Shown: in pieces, positions 5,427 to 11,040 of the stretch
Layout of the letters: the number at the start of each line of letters is the position of its first letter
How positions within the stretch are numbered: position 1 is the first letter of the stretch
Virus record (IMG/VR): IMGVR_UViG_3300009164_002570
Span: 1-21,036 of that record
Source of the DNA: a virus
DNA: 21,036 bases
Direction: 5' to 3' (one strand)
Translations under genes and position numbers: made by a program
The notes under the pieces: model-generated
Told to the model about the DNA's origin: nothing
Databases searched by the model: none
The model's input: only the letters and a program-made list of their open reading frames with translations

Positions 5427-5455
5427 TTTACATTATATCAAAACAGTGATATAAT
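5427..5455 (+). promoter_or_regulatory. promoter of the DUF2828/TROVE-vWA gene
   Basis: TTTACA (5427-5432), 17 bp, TATAAT (5450-5455). Predicted start is about 5462, one or two bases before module 3, so module 3 would form the 5' end of the mRNA. Confidence 0.85.
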
Positions 5456-5462
5456 TCTTTTT

Positions 5463-5520
5463 TAGGATGCTTTCAGCAACTTTAAAATTTCAACCATAAT
5501 GAAACCAAAAGCGCATCCTG
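5463..5520 (+). ncRNA. structured RNA module 3 of 3, 5' leader of DUF2828 mRNA
   Basis: The closing helix is TAGGATGC (5463-5470) with GCATCCTG (5513-5520), eight pairs with the same terminal U-G. TTTCAGCA follows the 5' strand as in the other modules. Inside is TTTCA (5488-5492) with TGAAA (5500-5504) around the 7-nt loop ACCATAA, which resembles a CAT anticodon loop apart from C in place of U33. The module ends 14 bases before the AGGAG ribosome site. At the start of the message it is well placed for autoregulation by the encoded Ro60-like protein, which is inference. Confidence 0.7.
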
Positions 5521-5551
5521 TTGCATAACACACACAAGGAAGGAGTACACT

Positions 5552-6979
5552 ATGTCAACATTTGTAGAAGCAGTAGCAAACCAAGAAGCCCGTACCACTA
5601 ATGGCATGAAGGCACGTAAGTCAACCGCAAATGCTTGCGTTGATTTGTTCTATAACATCGGTGCAAGCCGAGGCAAGAACATCATACCCGCATTCACTGC
5701 GGCTTATGTTGAAAATCCTGACTTGGCATTACGTATTGTCCAATGGGCACGTGATGCACGTGGTGGATCCGGCGAACGTGAATTGTTTCGTCAAGTACTA
5801 ATTCACTTGGAACTAACTAACCCAGAAGATGCTAGCCGTCTATTGGTTAAGATTCCTGAATTGGGTCGTTACGATGACTTGCTTGTGTTTAAGACTAAGA
5901 CTCTTAAGGAACAAGCATACACTATGTTGGGTGATGCATTGCGGGCACGTAATGGATTGGCTGCAAAGTGGACTCCACGCAAGGGTGATGTTGCACGTGA
6001 AATCCGTGAATTCTTTGGCATGAGTCCAAAGCAATATCGTAAGAGCCTTGTTGCACTAACCAATGTTGTTGAAACACAAATGTGTGCAAACGATTGGGAT
6101 AACATCAACTACAACCATGTTCCTTCAGTGGCACATGCACGTTACAAGAAGGCATTTGGTCGTCATGGTACAACCTATGCAGAATATGTAACTAAGTTGG
6201 TTAAGGGCGAAGATGGTGCCAAGATAAACGCTGGTGCAGTGTTCCCTTACGATGTACTGAAGGGTGCTATCCAAGACTACAGTCGCAAGGTTATGACCAA
6301 GACTGAATTGGACGCAATGCAAGCCCAATGGGATGCATTACCAAACTATATAGGTGACGCTAACGTGTTGCCAATGGTTGACAGTTCAGGTTCTATGACT
6401 TGTAGTGCTGGTGGTTATGGTAGCAAGAGTACTTTGTCTTGTTTGGATGTTGCAATCTCATTGGGATTGTACTTTGCAGACAAGAACACTGGTAAGTTCA
6501 AGGACACGTTCTTGACTTTCAGTCGTACTCCAAAGCTGGTTACTCTAAAGGGTAACATCAATCAAAAGATTGACCAAATGAACACTGGTGAAGTCGCTAA
6601 CACCGACTTGAACAAGGCATTTGATTTGGTACTTAAGACTGCGGTAGATAACAATGTCCCTCAAGCAGAAATGCCAGGTACAATCGTTATCTTCAGTGAC
6701 ATGCAATTTGATGCAGGTGTTCATCACGATGACTCTGCAATCGAAATGATAGCACGTAAGTACGAAGTTGCAGGTTACGAACTACCTAAGGTAGTATTCT
6801 GGAACTTGAATGCCGCATACGGTAACGCACCAGTTAAGTTTAACAAGGCAGGTGTTGCGCTAGTCTCAGGATTTAGCCCAGCAATTGCTCAAAGCATTCT
6901 ATCTGGTAACATGGATGACTTCTCACCGGAAGCAATCATGTTGAAGACCGTTATGAAGGATCGCTACGACCTAGCGTAA
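5552..6979 (+). CDS. DUF2828 / TROVE-vWA (Ro60-like) protein
   Basis: 475 residues. Residues 1-265 are the helical RNA-binding part and 270-475 a von Willebrand A domain. Family blocks I recognise as DUF2828 include RDARGGSGERELFR (67-80), IPELGRYDDLLVF (101-113), AAKWTPRKGD, FGMSPKQYRKSL, CANDWDNINYNHVPS (178-192), KINAGAVFPYDVLKG and LPKVVFWNLN. The vWA metal site is intact: DSSGS (277-281), T351 in NTDLNKAF and D383 in FSDMQFD. DUF2828 is organised like the TROVE protein Ro60, which holds Y RNAs and misfolded RNAs. The start has AAGGAAGGAGT 4-5 bases upstream. It has its own promoter, three RNA modules upstream and a terminator plus Y-like stem downstream. RNA binding and partners are inferred. 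Confidence 0.85.
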   Translation: MSTFVEAVANQEARTTNGMKARKSTANACVDLFYNIGASRGKNIIPAFTAAYVENPDLALRIVQWARDARGGSGERELFRQVLIHLELTNPEDASRLLVKIPELGRYDDLLVFKTKTLKEQAYTMLGDALRARNGLAAKWTPRKGDVAREIREFFGMSPKQYRKSLVALTNVVETQMCANDWDNINYNHVPSVAHARYKKAFGRHGTTYAEYVTKLVKGEDGAKINAGAVFPYDVLKGAIQDYSRKVMTKTELDAMQAQWDALPNYIGDANVLPMVDSSGSMTCSAGGYGSKSTLSCLDVAISLGLYFADKNTGKFKDTFLTFSRTPKLVTLKGNINQKIDQMNTGEVANTDLNKAFDLVLKTAVDNNVPQAEMPGTIVIFSDMQFDAGVHHDDSAIEMIARKYEVAGYELPKVVFWNLNAAYGNAPVKFNKAGVALVSGFSPAIAQSILSGNMDDFSPEAIMLKTVMKDRYDLA

Positions 6980-6996
6980 GCTAAATAGTAGTAACA

Positions 6997-7020
6997 CAGA
7001 TGCTTTAGGGCATCTGTTTT
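6997..7020 (+). terminator. rho-independent terminator after DUF2828
   Basis: CAGATGC (6997-7003) pairs perfectly with GCATCTG (7010-7016) around loop TTTAGG, followed by TTTT and AT-rich DNA. It should end the DUF2828 message. The T-run is also the outer edge of the next stem-loop. Confidence 0.85.
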
Positions 7021-7101
7021 ATATAAGTATACTGTATCAGTACCCTGCCCGATAAGACAGGCTCTACTAAGCGAAAGAGATACTAGTGTGCTTATATAAG
7101 A
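7017..7101 (+). ncRNA. Y-RNA-shaped stem-loop before tRNA-Pro
   Basis: No ORF. The strands 7021-7038 and 7079-7097 form 18 pairs with one bulged T (7084): ATATAAG/CTTATAT, TATACT/AGTGTG (two U-G) and GTATC/GATAC. Up to four more pairs (7017-7020 with 7098-7101) use the terminator T-run. The interior holds AGTA/TACT and CCTG (7044-7047)/CAGG (7058-7061) around loop CCCGATAAGA, plus a purine-rich strand AAGCGAAAGA (7069-7078). A terminal stem with a single bulge and a looped interior, about 80 nt, is the general plan of Y RNAs, the usual ligands of Ro60. tRNA-Pro starts three bases on, so RNase P could create the 3' end. No dedicated promoter was seen; read-through of the terminator may supply it. 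Confidence 0.6.
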
Positions 7102-7104
7102 TTT

Positions 7105-7181
7105 CGGAGTGTAGCGCAGCCTGGTAGCGCACCTGGTTTGGGACCAGGGGGTCCAAAGTTCGAATCTTTGTACTCCGACCA
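7105..7181 (+). tRNA. tRNA-Pro (TGG)
   Basis: A 77-nt cloverleaf with CCA. Acceptor CGGAGTG/TACTCCG, anticodon stem CCTGG/CCAGG with loop TTTGGGA, and T-loop TTCGAAT. It stands apart from the main tRNA array, directly after the Y-like stem-loop. Confidence 0.95.
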
Positions 7182-7194
7182 ATTTTACAATATT

Positions 7195-7428
7195 ATGATA
7201 GAATACGTTATTACATTTTTTGCACTATTCTTTACGGATGTGTTCTATACATATTATCTACGTGCAATACAGAACAACAAAGCCTTACCGGCTAGTATTT
7301 GGGCTGTTGTTGTATTCTTTATTGCCAGTATCGCAGTTATTAATTACACTACGGATCACTGGCTGCTTATTCCTGCATGTTTAGGTGCATTTTGCGGGAC
7401 ATTCGTTGGGATGAAAATTAGAAAGTAA
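7195..7428 (+). CDS. small membrane protein, 77 aa
   Basis: Three hydrophobic segments are visible: IEYVITFFALFFTDVFYTYY (2-21), IWAVVVFFIASIAVINYTT (35-53) and LLIPACLGAFCGTFVGM (57-73), ending in the basic tail KIRK. This predicts a polytopic inner-membrane protein. The first segment carries an Asp (FFTDVFY) in the bilayer, often functional in small transporters, but no transporter family is recognised. The start is the ATG 13 bases after tRNA-Pro; earlier in-frame codons lie inside the tRNA and are rejected. The ribosome site is weak. It is probably transcribed with tRNA-Pro. Function unknown. Confidence 0.75.
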   Translation: MIEYVITFFALFFTDVFYTYYLRAIQNNKALPASIWAVVVFFIASIAVINYTTDHWLLIPACLGAFCGTFVGMKIRK

Positions 7429-7436
7429 AGTACTAA

Positions 7437-7465
7437 TTGACATAAATCCCAGAGTATAGTATAAT
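7437..7465 (+). promoter_or_regulatory. promoter of metallophosphoesterase gene
   Basis: TTGACA (7437-7442), 17 bp, TATAAT (7460-7465). Predicted start is about 7472. The mRNA leader carries AGGGAG before the ATG at 7494. Confidence 0.9.
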
Positions 7466-7493
7466 CATACAAACAAAACAATAGGGAGTTATT

Positions 7494-8096
7494 ATGCCAA
7501 GTGTATTTTTAGTTAGTGACACACACTTCGGTCATGCTGGAGTGTGTAGATTCACAGAAAGTGACGGAGTGACAAAGATTCGCCCGTGGACTGATCCTGA
7601 TGAGATGGATGAGGAAATGGTCAAGCGTTGGAACGAGACCGTCAAGCCCACTGATAAAGTTTATCACTTGGGTGATGTAGTCATCAACCGCAAAGCGTTG
7701 AGCATTATGCATCGGTTGAACGGTGACAAGGTATTGATTCGTGGTAATCATGACATTTTCCGTGACACTGAATATCGTGAACACTTCCGTGAATTGCGAG
7801 CCTATCATGTAATGAATGGTATGATTTTGAGTCATATCCCAGTACATGAAGAAAGTTTGGGTCGTTTTGGTGTCAACATCCATGGTCATTTGCACAGTAA
7901 TCGTGTTAAAAAACCCCGTGGATATGATGTTAAAACTGGTACTATGTTGTACAGTAATGAAATCGATCCAAGATATCATTGCGTATGCGTAGAACAAACA
8001 GACTTTAGACCTATATTGTTTGAAGATGTTATCAAACGCATCAAAGATGAAGGCGGAGAAGTGGGTTTCAAGACAGGGAACGGTCCTACAATGTAA
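7494..8096 (+). CDS. calcineurin-like metallophosphoesterase
   Basis: 200 residues with the complete dinuclear-metal signature: SDTHFGH (D9, H11, H14), YHLGDVV (GD 60-61), RGNHD (84-87), ILSHIP (H114) and NIHGHLH (130-134). These bind two divalent metals and hydrolyse phosphomono- or diesters. The compact size and the Asp-Pro-rich N-terminal insertion (PWTDPDEMDEEMVKRW) match a small phage and bacterial subgroup often annotated simply as phosphoesterase. The substrate is unknown; cyclic nucleotides, nucleic acid ends and phosphoproteins are all possible. It has its own consensus promoter and ends in a strong hairpin, so it is a single-gene unit. Codon use matches the neighbours. Confidence 0.93.
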   Translation: MPSVFLVSDTHFGHAGVCRFTESDGVTKIRPWTDPDEMDEEMVKRWNETVKPTDKVYHLGDVVINRKALSIMHRLNGDKVLIRGNHDIFRDTEYREHFRELRAYHVMNGMILSHIPVHEESLGRFGVNIHGHLHSNRVKKPRGYDVKTGTMLYSNEIDPRYHCVCVEQTDFRPILFEDVIKRIKDEGGEVGFKTGNGPTM

Positions 8097-8127
8097 CTAA
8101 GGGGGCAACTTTATAGCCCTCTTAGTT
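8095..8127 (+). terminator. strong hairpin at the end of the phosphoesterase gene
   Basis: AACTAAGGGGGC (8095-8106) pairs with GCCCTCTTAGTT (8116-8127) over 12 positions with one G-T, around a 9-nt loop. It begins in the stop codon. No T-run follows, so it may stabilise the mRNA end or act as an imperfect terminator. Its last bases form the -35 box of the next promoter. Confidence 0.6.
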
Positions 8128-8154
8128 GCATAATATGTTAGTATATTGTATACT
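8126..8154 (+). promoter_or_regulatory. promoter of the S11 peptidase gene
   Basis: TTGCAT (8126-8131), 17 bp, TATACT (8149-8154). Predicted start is about 8161, leaving a leader of only some 17 nt without a Shine-Dalgarno. Confidence 0.7.
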
Positions 8155-8177
8155 ACTGTATTCGCAGTAAATACTAT

Positions 8178-8999
8178 ATGAAGAACATTATCCTAACAAT
8201 ATTCTTGCTGTTTAATACAGTAGCAATGGCTAACACCAATGTGCTATTATTGAATGTAACTGACAACTCTGTCATCCATGGTTCAATTGATAGCTCCAAA
8301 GTTAGTATTGCTAGTATCAGCAAATTAATGACTGTACACACTGTATTAAAAGCAAACCAAAATCTAAACGAAACATTGACTGTAAAATCAAAGTTACGTA
8401 CTCATACAAGACTTGCCCGTGGAATGAAATTAACCAGACTTGACTTGATGAAATTATCACTAGTATACAGCGACAATCTAGCCGCCGTTACACTTAGTGA
8501 AAACTATCCAGGTGGACGTGAGGCATTCATGCGTCAAATGAATGTCAATGCTAAAGAACTCGGAATGACAAGCACATATTTCGGTGATCCAACTGGATTG
8601 GACAACGACAACAGTAGTACTATTAGTGATGTATCTATTCTTACGAGTGAGGTGTCTAAATATCAAACGGTACGTGATGCCGCAAAAACAGAAAAGCTAA
8701 CAGTAACTGCAACTAAAGGAAAGAAAACTATTAAAATTAAAGTTAAACCTACCAGCAACTTTTTTGGTCATGATGGTATGCTTGCCATCAAAACTGGATT
8801 TACTAATGCGGCAGGATTCTGTGTTACAATGTTAATATACTCTAATGAAAAGGTATACAACTTAGTTGTGCTAGGCGCTCATACTAGCAAAGAACGTAAA
8901 AAAATTGTAGAAAAAACATTGAGTTCTATCAATGTGGCCGCAAAAGAGGATAAATACATTAAGCCGATGAAGCGTTCTCGCCATCGTCATTACGGTTAA
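8178..8999 (+). CDS. pbpG: D-alanyl-D-alanine endopeptidase, PBP7-like (S11)
   Basis: 273 residues. Residues 1-18 are a signal peptide (KNIILTIFLLFNTVAMA). The serine-acyl transferase motifs are in order: SISK (46-49, the catalytic SxxK), SDN (98-100, SxN) and KTG (205-207) in IKTGFTNAAG. The context YSDNLAAVTLSENYPGG and YFGDPTGLDNDN is typical of PBP7/PbpG endopeptidases, which cleave DD-crosslinks in periplasmic peptidoglycan. The basic C-terminal tail (KPMKRSRHRHYG) is unlike a membrane anchor. On a phage it could loosen the wall for lysis or modify the host envelope. It has its own promoter, no clear ribosome site, and a small unknown gene follows 16 bases on. The gene symbol is by family similarity. 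Confidence 0.9.
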   Translation: MKNIILTIFLLFNTVAMANTNVLLLNVTDNSVIHGSIDSSKVSIASISKLMTVHTVLKANQNLNETLTVKSKLRTHTRLARGMKLTRLDLMKLSLVYSDNLAAVTLSENYPGGREAFMRQMNVNAKELGMTSTYFGDPTGLDNDNSSTISDVSILTSEVSKYQTVRDAAKTEKLTVTATKGKKTIKIKVKPTSNFFGHDGMLAIKTGFTNAAGFCVTMLIYSNEKVYNLVVLGAHTSKERKKIVEKTLSSINVAAKEDKYIKPMKRSRHRHYG

Positions 9000-9015
9000 T
9001 TTAGAAAGTACAAAT

Positions 9016-9306
9016 ATGAGCAAAGTCAATGTGGTAGTAGAAGAAATAGAAGAAGAAGTTTACGAAGATTGGCAATATGAAAAAAGCAGTCAATTGGCTA
9101 GCGAATTCATTGAGAACACCTTAATGAAAGAGTTAGAGAAATTTGACTTTGAACATACCGATAAAGATTATGTAGAAGGTACTGCTACATTAGGTATGTT
9201 TTTAGAATTGATTCCACGAATCATTGATTTGGGCTATGACAGAGAAATGTTGTTGGCTCAAGTAGAAGAATATATCGAGGAAGCGGAGAACAGGACCTTT
9301 CATTGA
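9016..9306 (+). CDS. hypothetical acidic protein, 96 aa
   Basis: Not recognised. A strongly acidic, probably all-helical protein. An N-terminal Glu-rich stretch (VVEEIEEEVYEDW) is followed by helices around ASEFIENTLMKELEKF and LGMFLELIPRIIDLGYDREMLLAQVEEYIEEAE. It has no signal or membrane segment. Its stop overlaps the TTG start of the following zincin (TTGA junction), so the two are translationally coupled and may act together, for example as partner or inhibitor. That role is inference from the coupling only. Confidence 0.75.
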   Translation: MSKVNVVVEEIEEEVYEDWQYEKSSQLASEFIENTLMKELEKFDFEHTDKDYVEGTATLGMFLELIPRIIDLGYDREMLLAQVEEYIEEAENRTFH

Positions 9307-9725
9307 AGGTCAAGTACTTTTATCAAAATAATAAAAGCATAGTGCATGAGGTAATGATTGATTCATTAGCTACTGCACTTAGCGAATTGATAGAACTCCC
9401 TGATACGATAGAAGTTTGTTTATACAAGCTTGATGAAAATGTCTACGGTGGCATAGACAAATACACACCTAACCGTTTAGGACTGAACAGTAACCTAACG
9501 TTAGAAGATATCCCTAAGATACTTGTACATGAACTGATACACGTACACCAGCGTCACACTGGTAAACTCGCCATTAAGAACAGTACCTACTACTGGCTCG
9601 GCATCCCCTATCACAATACAGAAACAGAAATATCCTACGAAGAATATCGTAACACACCTTGGGAAGTTGACGTAGAAAACCGTGTTGACAAACTGTTAAC
9701 AGAAGTACTACAAAAATTAGTTTGA
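9303..9725 (+). CDS. HExxH zinc metallopeptidase-like protein
   Basis: 140 residues. IPKILVHELIHVHQRHTG (70-87) contains HELIH (76-80), the zinc-binding and catalytic HExxH helix. A conserved Glu in the downstream block TPWEVDVENRVDK (118-130) is a good candidate for the third zinc ligand, as in gluzincins. It has no signal peptide, so it acts in the cytoplasm if active. The start is TTG at 9303, supported by AGGA seven bases upstream and by the 4-base overlap with the previous stop. The next ATG lies at codon 18. The stop TGA is part of the TTGACA of the following promoter. Substrate unknown. Confidence 0.75.
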   Translation: MKVKYFYQNNKSIVHEVMIDSLATALSELIELPDTIEVCLYKLDENVYGGIDKYTPNRLGLNSNLTLEDIPKILVHELIHVHQRHTGKLAIKNSTYYWLGIPYHNTETEISYEEYRNTPWEVDVENRVDKLLTEVLQKLV

Positions 9726-9750
9726 CAATAAATCACATTGGGTATACAAT
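9722..9750 (+). promoter_or_regulatory. cassette promoter
   Basis: TTGACA (9722-9727), 17 bp, TACAAT (9745-9750), with the shared body TTGACAATAAAT and TTGGGTA. The -35 contains the stop codon of the upstream zincin gene. Predicted start is about 9757. Confidence 0.85.
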
Positions 9751-9779
9751 TCATGTATCAATTCACTAAGGAGTTATTC

Positions 9780-10103
9780 ATGTTTGAAAAAGAAACTGAA
9801 CACAAATCTGCCGGCAAGTTTGCTTGGTTCGCTGAACGTGATGCACGTATGCGTAGTGCAGTAAATAGTTCTCTTTTTTCTGATAATCAAAAACTCAGGG
9901 CCGAACGAGTGAAATTGGCCCTTGAACTTGTTTATAATGCTGATAAATTCTATATTGAATTTCGCAAGAAATTTATTAGTGTTAAAGTACAAAACCCTAG
10001 GGTCAAAGATCGTAAGACATTGGACCTGCTTGAACAAGACTACAAGCACGAAGGTTACAAAAAAGTATTAACCGCTCAGGGTTTTACATACAGAATTGCT
10101 TAA
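9780..10103 (+). CDS. hypothetical protein, 107 aa
   Basis: Not recognised. A basic, soluble, mainly helical protein. The N-terminal part is KFAWFAERDARMRSAVNSS, the central helix RAERVKLALELVYNADKFYIEFRKKF, and the C-terminal segment LLEQDYKHEGYKKVLTAQGFTYRI. The last part has an H/Y-rich pattern but no known motif. The start is the ATG at 9780, placed by AAGGAG 6-7 bases upstream. An in-frame ATG at 9753 lies before the predicted transcription start and is rejected. It is followed by a palindrome and a long hairpin, so it is probably a single-gene unit. Function unknown. Confidence 0.75.
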   Translation: MFEKETEHKSAGKFAWFAERDARMRSAVNSSLFSDNQKLRAERVKLALELVYNADKFYIEFRKKFISVKVQNPRVKDRKTLDLLEQDYKHEGYKKVLTAQGFTYRIA

Positions 10104-10110
10104 TAAAAAT

Positions 10111-10126
10111 GAATACTATAGTATTC
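10111..10126. repeat. perfect 16-bp palindrome
   Basis: GAATACTATAGTATTC equals its own reverse complement. It sits 8 bases after a stop codon and directly abuts the long inverted repeat at 10127. It could be a binding site for a dimeric protein or part of a transcript-end structure. Confidence 0.8.
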
Positions 10127-10188
10127 AGTTGTGTGTCAGGTGCTCTAGGACCAATTCTATCATTGGCCTTGAACTCTGACACACAATT
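10127..10188 (+). repeat. long inverted repeat, hairpin-forming
   Basis: TTGTGTGTCAG (10129-10139) pairs perfectly with CTGACACACAA (10176-10186), extended by a G-T and an A-T pair at the base. The 36-nt interior contains CCAAT (10151-10155) with ATTGG (10162-10166) and AGG with CCT. The result is a two-tier hairpin without a T-run. It could be a 3' mRNA stabiliser, processing site or small RNA. It ends 17 bases before the -35 of the GIY-YIG promoter. Confidence 0.75.
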
Positions 10189-10204
10189 AACGAAAATAAA
10201 AAGG

Positions 10205-10233
10205 TTGACGATAAATGGATTCGGGTATATAAT
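10205..10233 (+). promoter_or_regulatory. cassette promoter of the GIY-YIG gene
   Basis: TTGACG (10205-10210), 17 bp, TATAAT (10228-10233), with the body ATAAATGGATTCGGGTA. The ATG at 10240 lies six bases after the -10 box, so the predicted mRNA is leaderless. Confidence 0.85.
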
Positions 10234-10239
10234 ACATTC

Positions 10240-10578
10240 ATGAACTCGAAAACTACTCGCAAACGCAGAACAGACCGCAATCAAGTCATTTACTACATTC
10301 AAGATGTTGTAACACTTGAGTACTACATTGGTCTGACTGCTGTTTGCTACGCAGGTAATGTGCGTAAGACATTGACACGCCGTATGCAAAAACACATGCA
10401 ACGTGCCTTGACTGAGAACAAAGATTGGGGTTTGTCATGTGCCTTGCGTGAACAAGGTGCAGAGCGATTTGTATTCGGTGTCGTGGAGATTGTGAGAGGC
10501 AAGCGTCCTGCTCATGCCCGCGAGACTGAATTGATTAACACATTGCAACCAGCATTGAACACATTCGGAGTAAGATAA
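10240..10578 (+). CDS. GIY-YIG family nuclease, 112 aa
   Basis: A single GIY-YIG domain. VIYYI (16-20) stands for GIY and YYIGLT (28-33) is YIG. An Arg follows in TRRMQKHM (R47/R48), Glu in ARETELIN (E95/E97) and Asn in PALN (107). This full set of catalytic positions supports a metal-dependent DNA endonuclease of the short, free-standing type found in phages. No DNA-binding domain is fused and no intron surrounds it, so it may be a homing nuclease or a repair or restriction-like enzyme. The ATG coincides with the predicted transcription start, which would make the mRNA leaderless. The stop shares a base with the next start (TAATG). Confidence 0.85.
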   Translation: MNSKTTRKRRTDRNQVIYYIQDVVTLEYYIGLTAVCYAGNVRKTLTRRMQKHMQRALTENKDWGLSCALREQGAERFVFGVVEIVRGKRPAHARETELINTLQPALNTFGVR

Positions 10579-10772
10579 TGGACATAATGATTAAATCAAC
10601 ATCATACGGCGAAGTAGGTATTGACACGGAAGCGAGTCCTGGAAACGGTTCTTACTATGTTAAAATGTACGATGGTTCCTATGATGCTGTGGGTTTTGAT
10701 ACACTAGAGGAAGCATGGGCTGAGTTAGAGTTTGTGGCCTGCGGTATCGTTGATGCGGAGTATGAAGAATGA
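10578..10772 (+). CDS. hypothetical acidic protein, 64 aa
   Basis: Not recognised. A small acidic protein with a pattern of beta strands (MIKSTSYGEVGIDTEA, SYYVKMYDGSYDAVGF) and one helix (TLEEAWAELEFVACG). The start overlaps the GIY-YIG stop (TAATG) and the stop overlaps the next start (ATGA), so it belongs to a tightly coupled block. The layout of strands and helix resembles small phage proteins of the hypothetical early class. Function unknown. Confidence 0.75.
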   Translation: MDIMIKSTSYGEVGIDTEASPGNGSYYVKMYDGSYDAVGFDTLEEAWAELEFVACGIVDAEYEE

Positions 10773-11026
10773 ATAAACCACTTGATGACTTTGATGACAT
10801 GCCGGAAATGACTGATGAAATAATGAATGAGTTTAAGGCAATAAAACCTGCTGACCTACATTTAGGTCCAGCAGAAGTAAAACCCCTTGGTAAAAATTCG
10901 TGGATAGATCAATATGGTCCTAAGCCCCCTGGACCCGGAATCATTGCACTGGATGCATTGATTGTATGTTTATTTTGTGCAACGGTTTGGTTTATTATCG
11001 ATGCTTGGATATATGTTTTTAGTTGA
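10769..11026 (+). CDS. small single-pass membrane protein, 85 aa
   Basis: The N-terminal 55 residues are acidic and soluble (DDFDDMPEMTDEIMNEF). A proline-rich linker (YGPKPPGPG) leads into a C-terminal transmembrane helix, IIALDALIVCLFCATVWFII, ending near the C-terminus. This is a tail-anchored topology with the acidic part probably cytoplasmic. It starts in an ATGA overlap with the previous gene. No family is recognised. Phage tail-anchored proteins sometimes recruit factors to the membrane, but nothing specific supports that here. Confidence 0.75.
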   Translation: MNKPLDDFDDMPEMTDEIMNEFKAIKPADLHLGPAEVKPLGKNSWIDQYGPKPPGPGIIALDALIVCLFCATVWFIIDAWIYVFS

Positions 11027-11040
11027 GGAGACATTGAAGA

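Noticed and set aside
4918-5551. Group I intron, tmRNA, RNase P RNA or retron ncRNA in the gene-free stretch
   Set aside because: None of the conserved core motifs I know for these is present, there is no split gene around it, and no reverse transcriptase follows.
7138-7194. Upstream start for the small membrane protein
   Set aside because: It would begin inside tRNA-Pro; the ATG at 7195 just after the tRNA is more plausible.
7509-7997. 162-aa minus-strand ORF
   Set aside because: It is the shadow of the metallophosphoesterase gene, whose motifs, promoter and ribosome site are clear.
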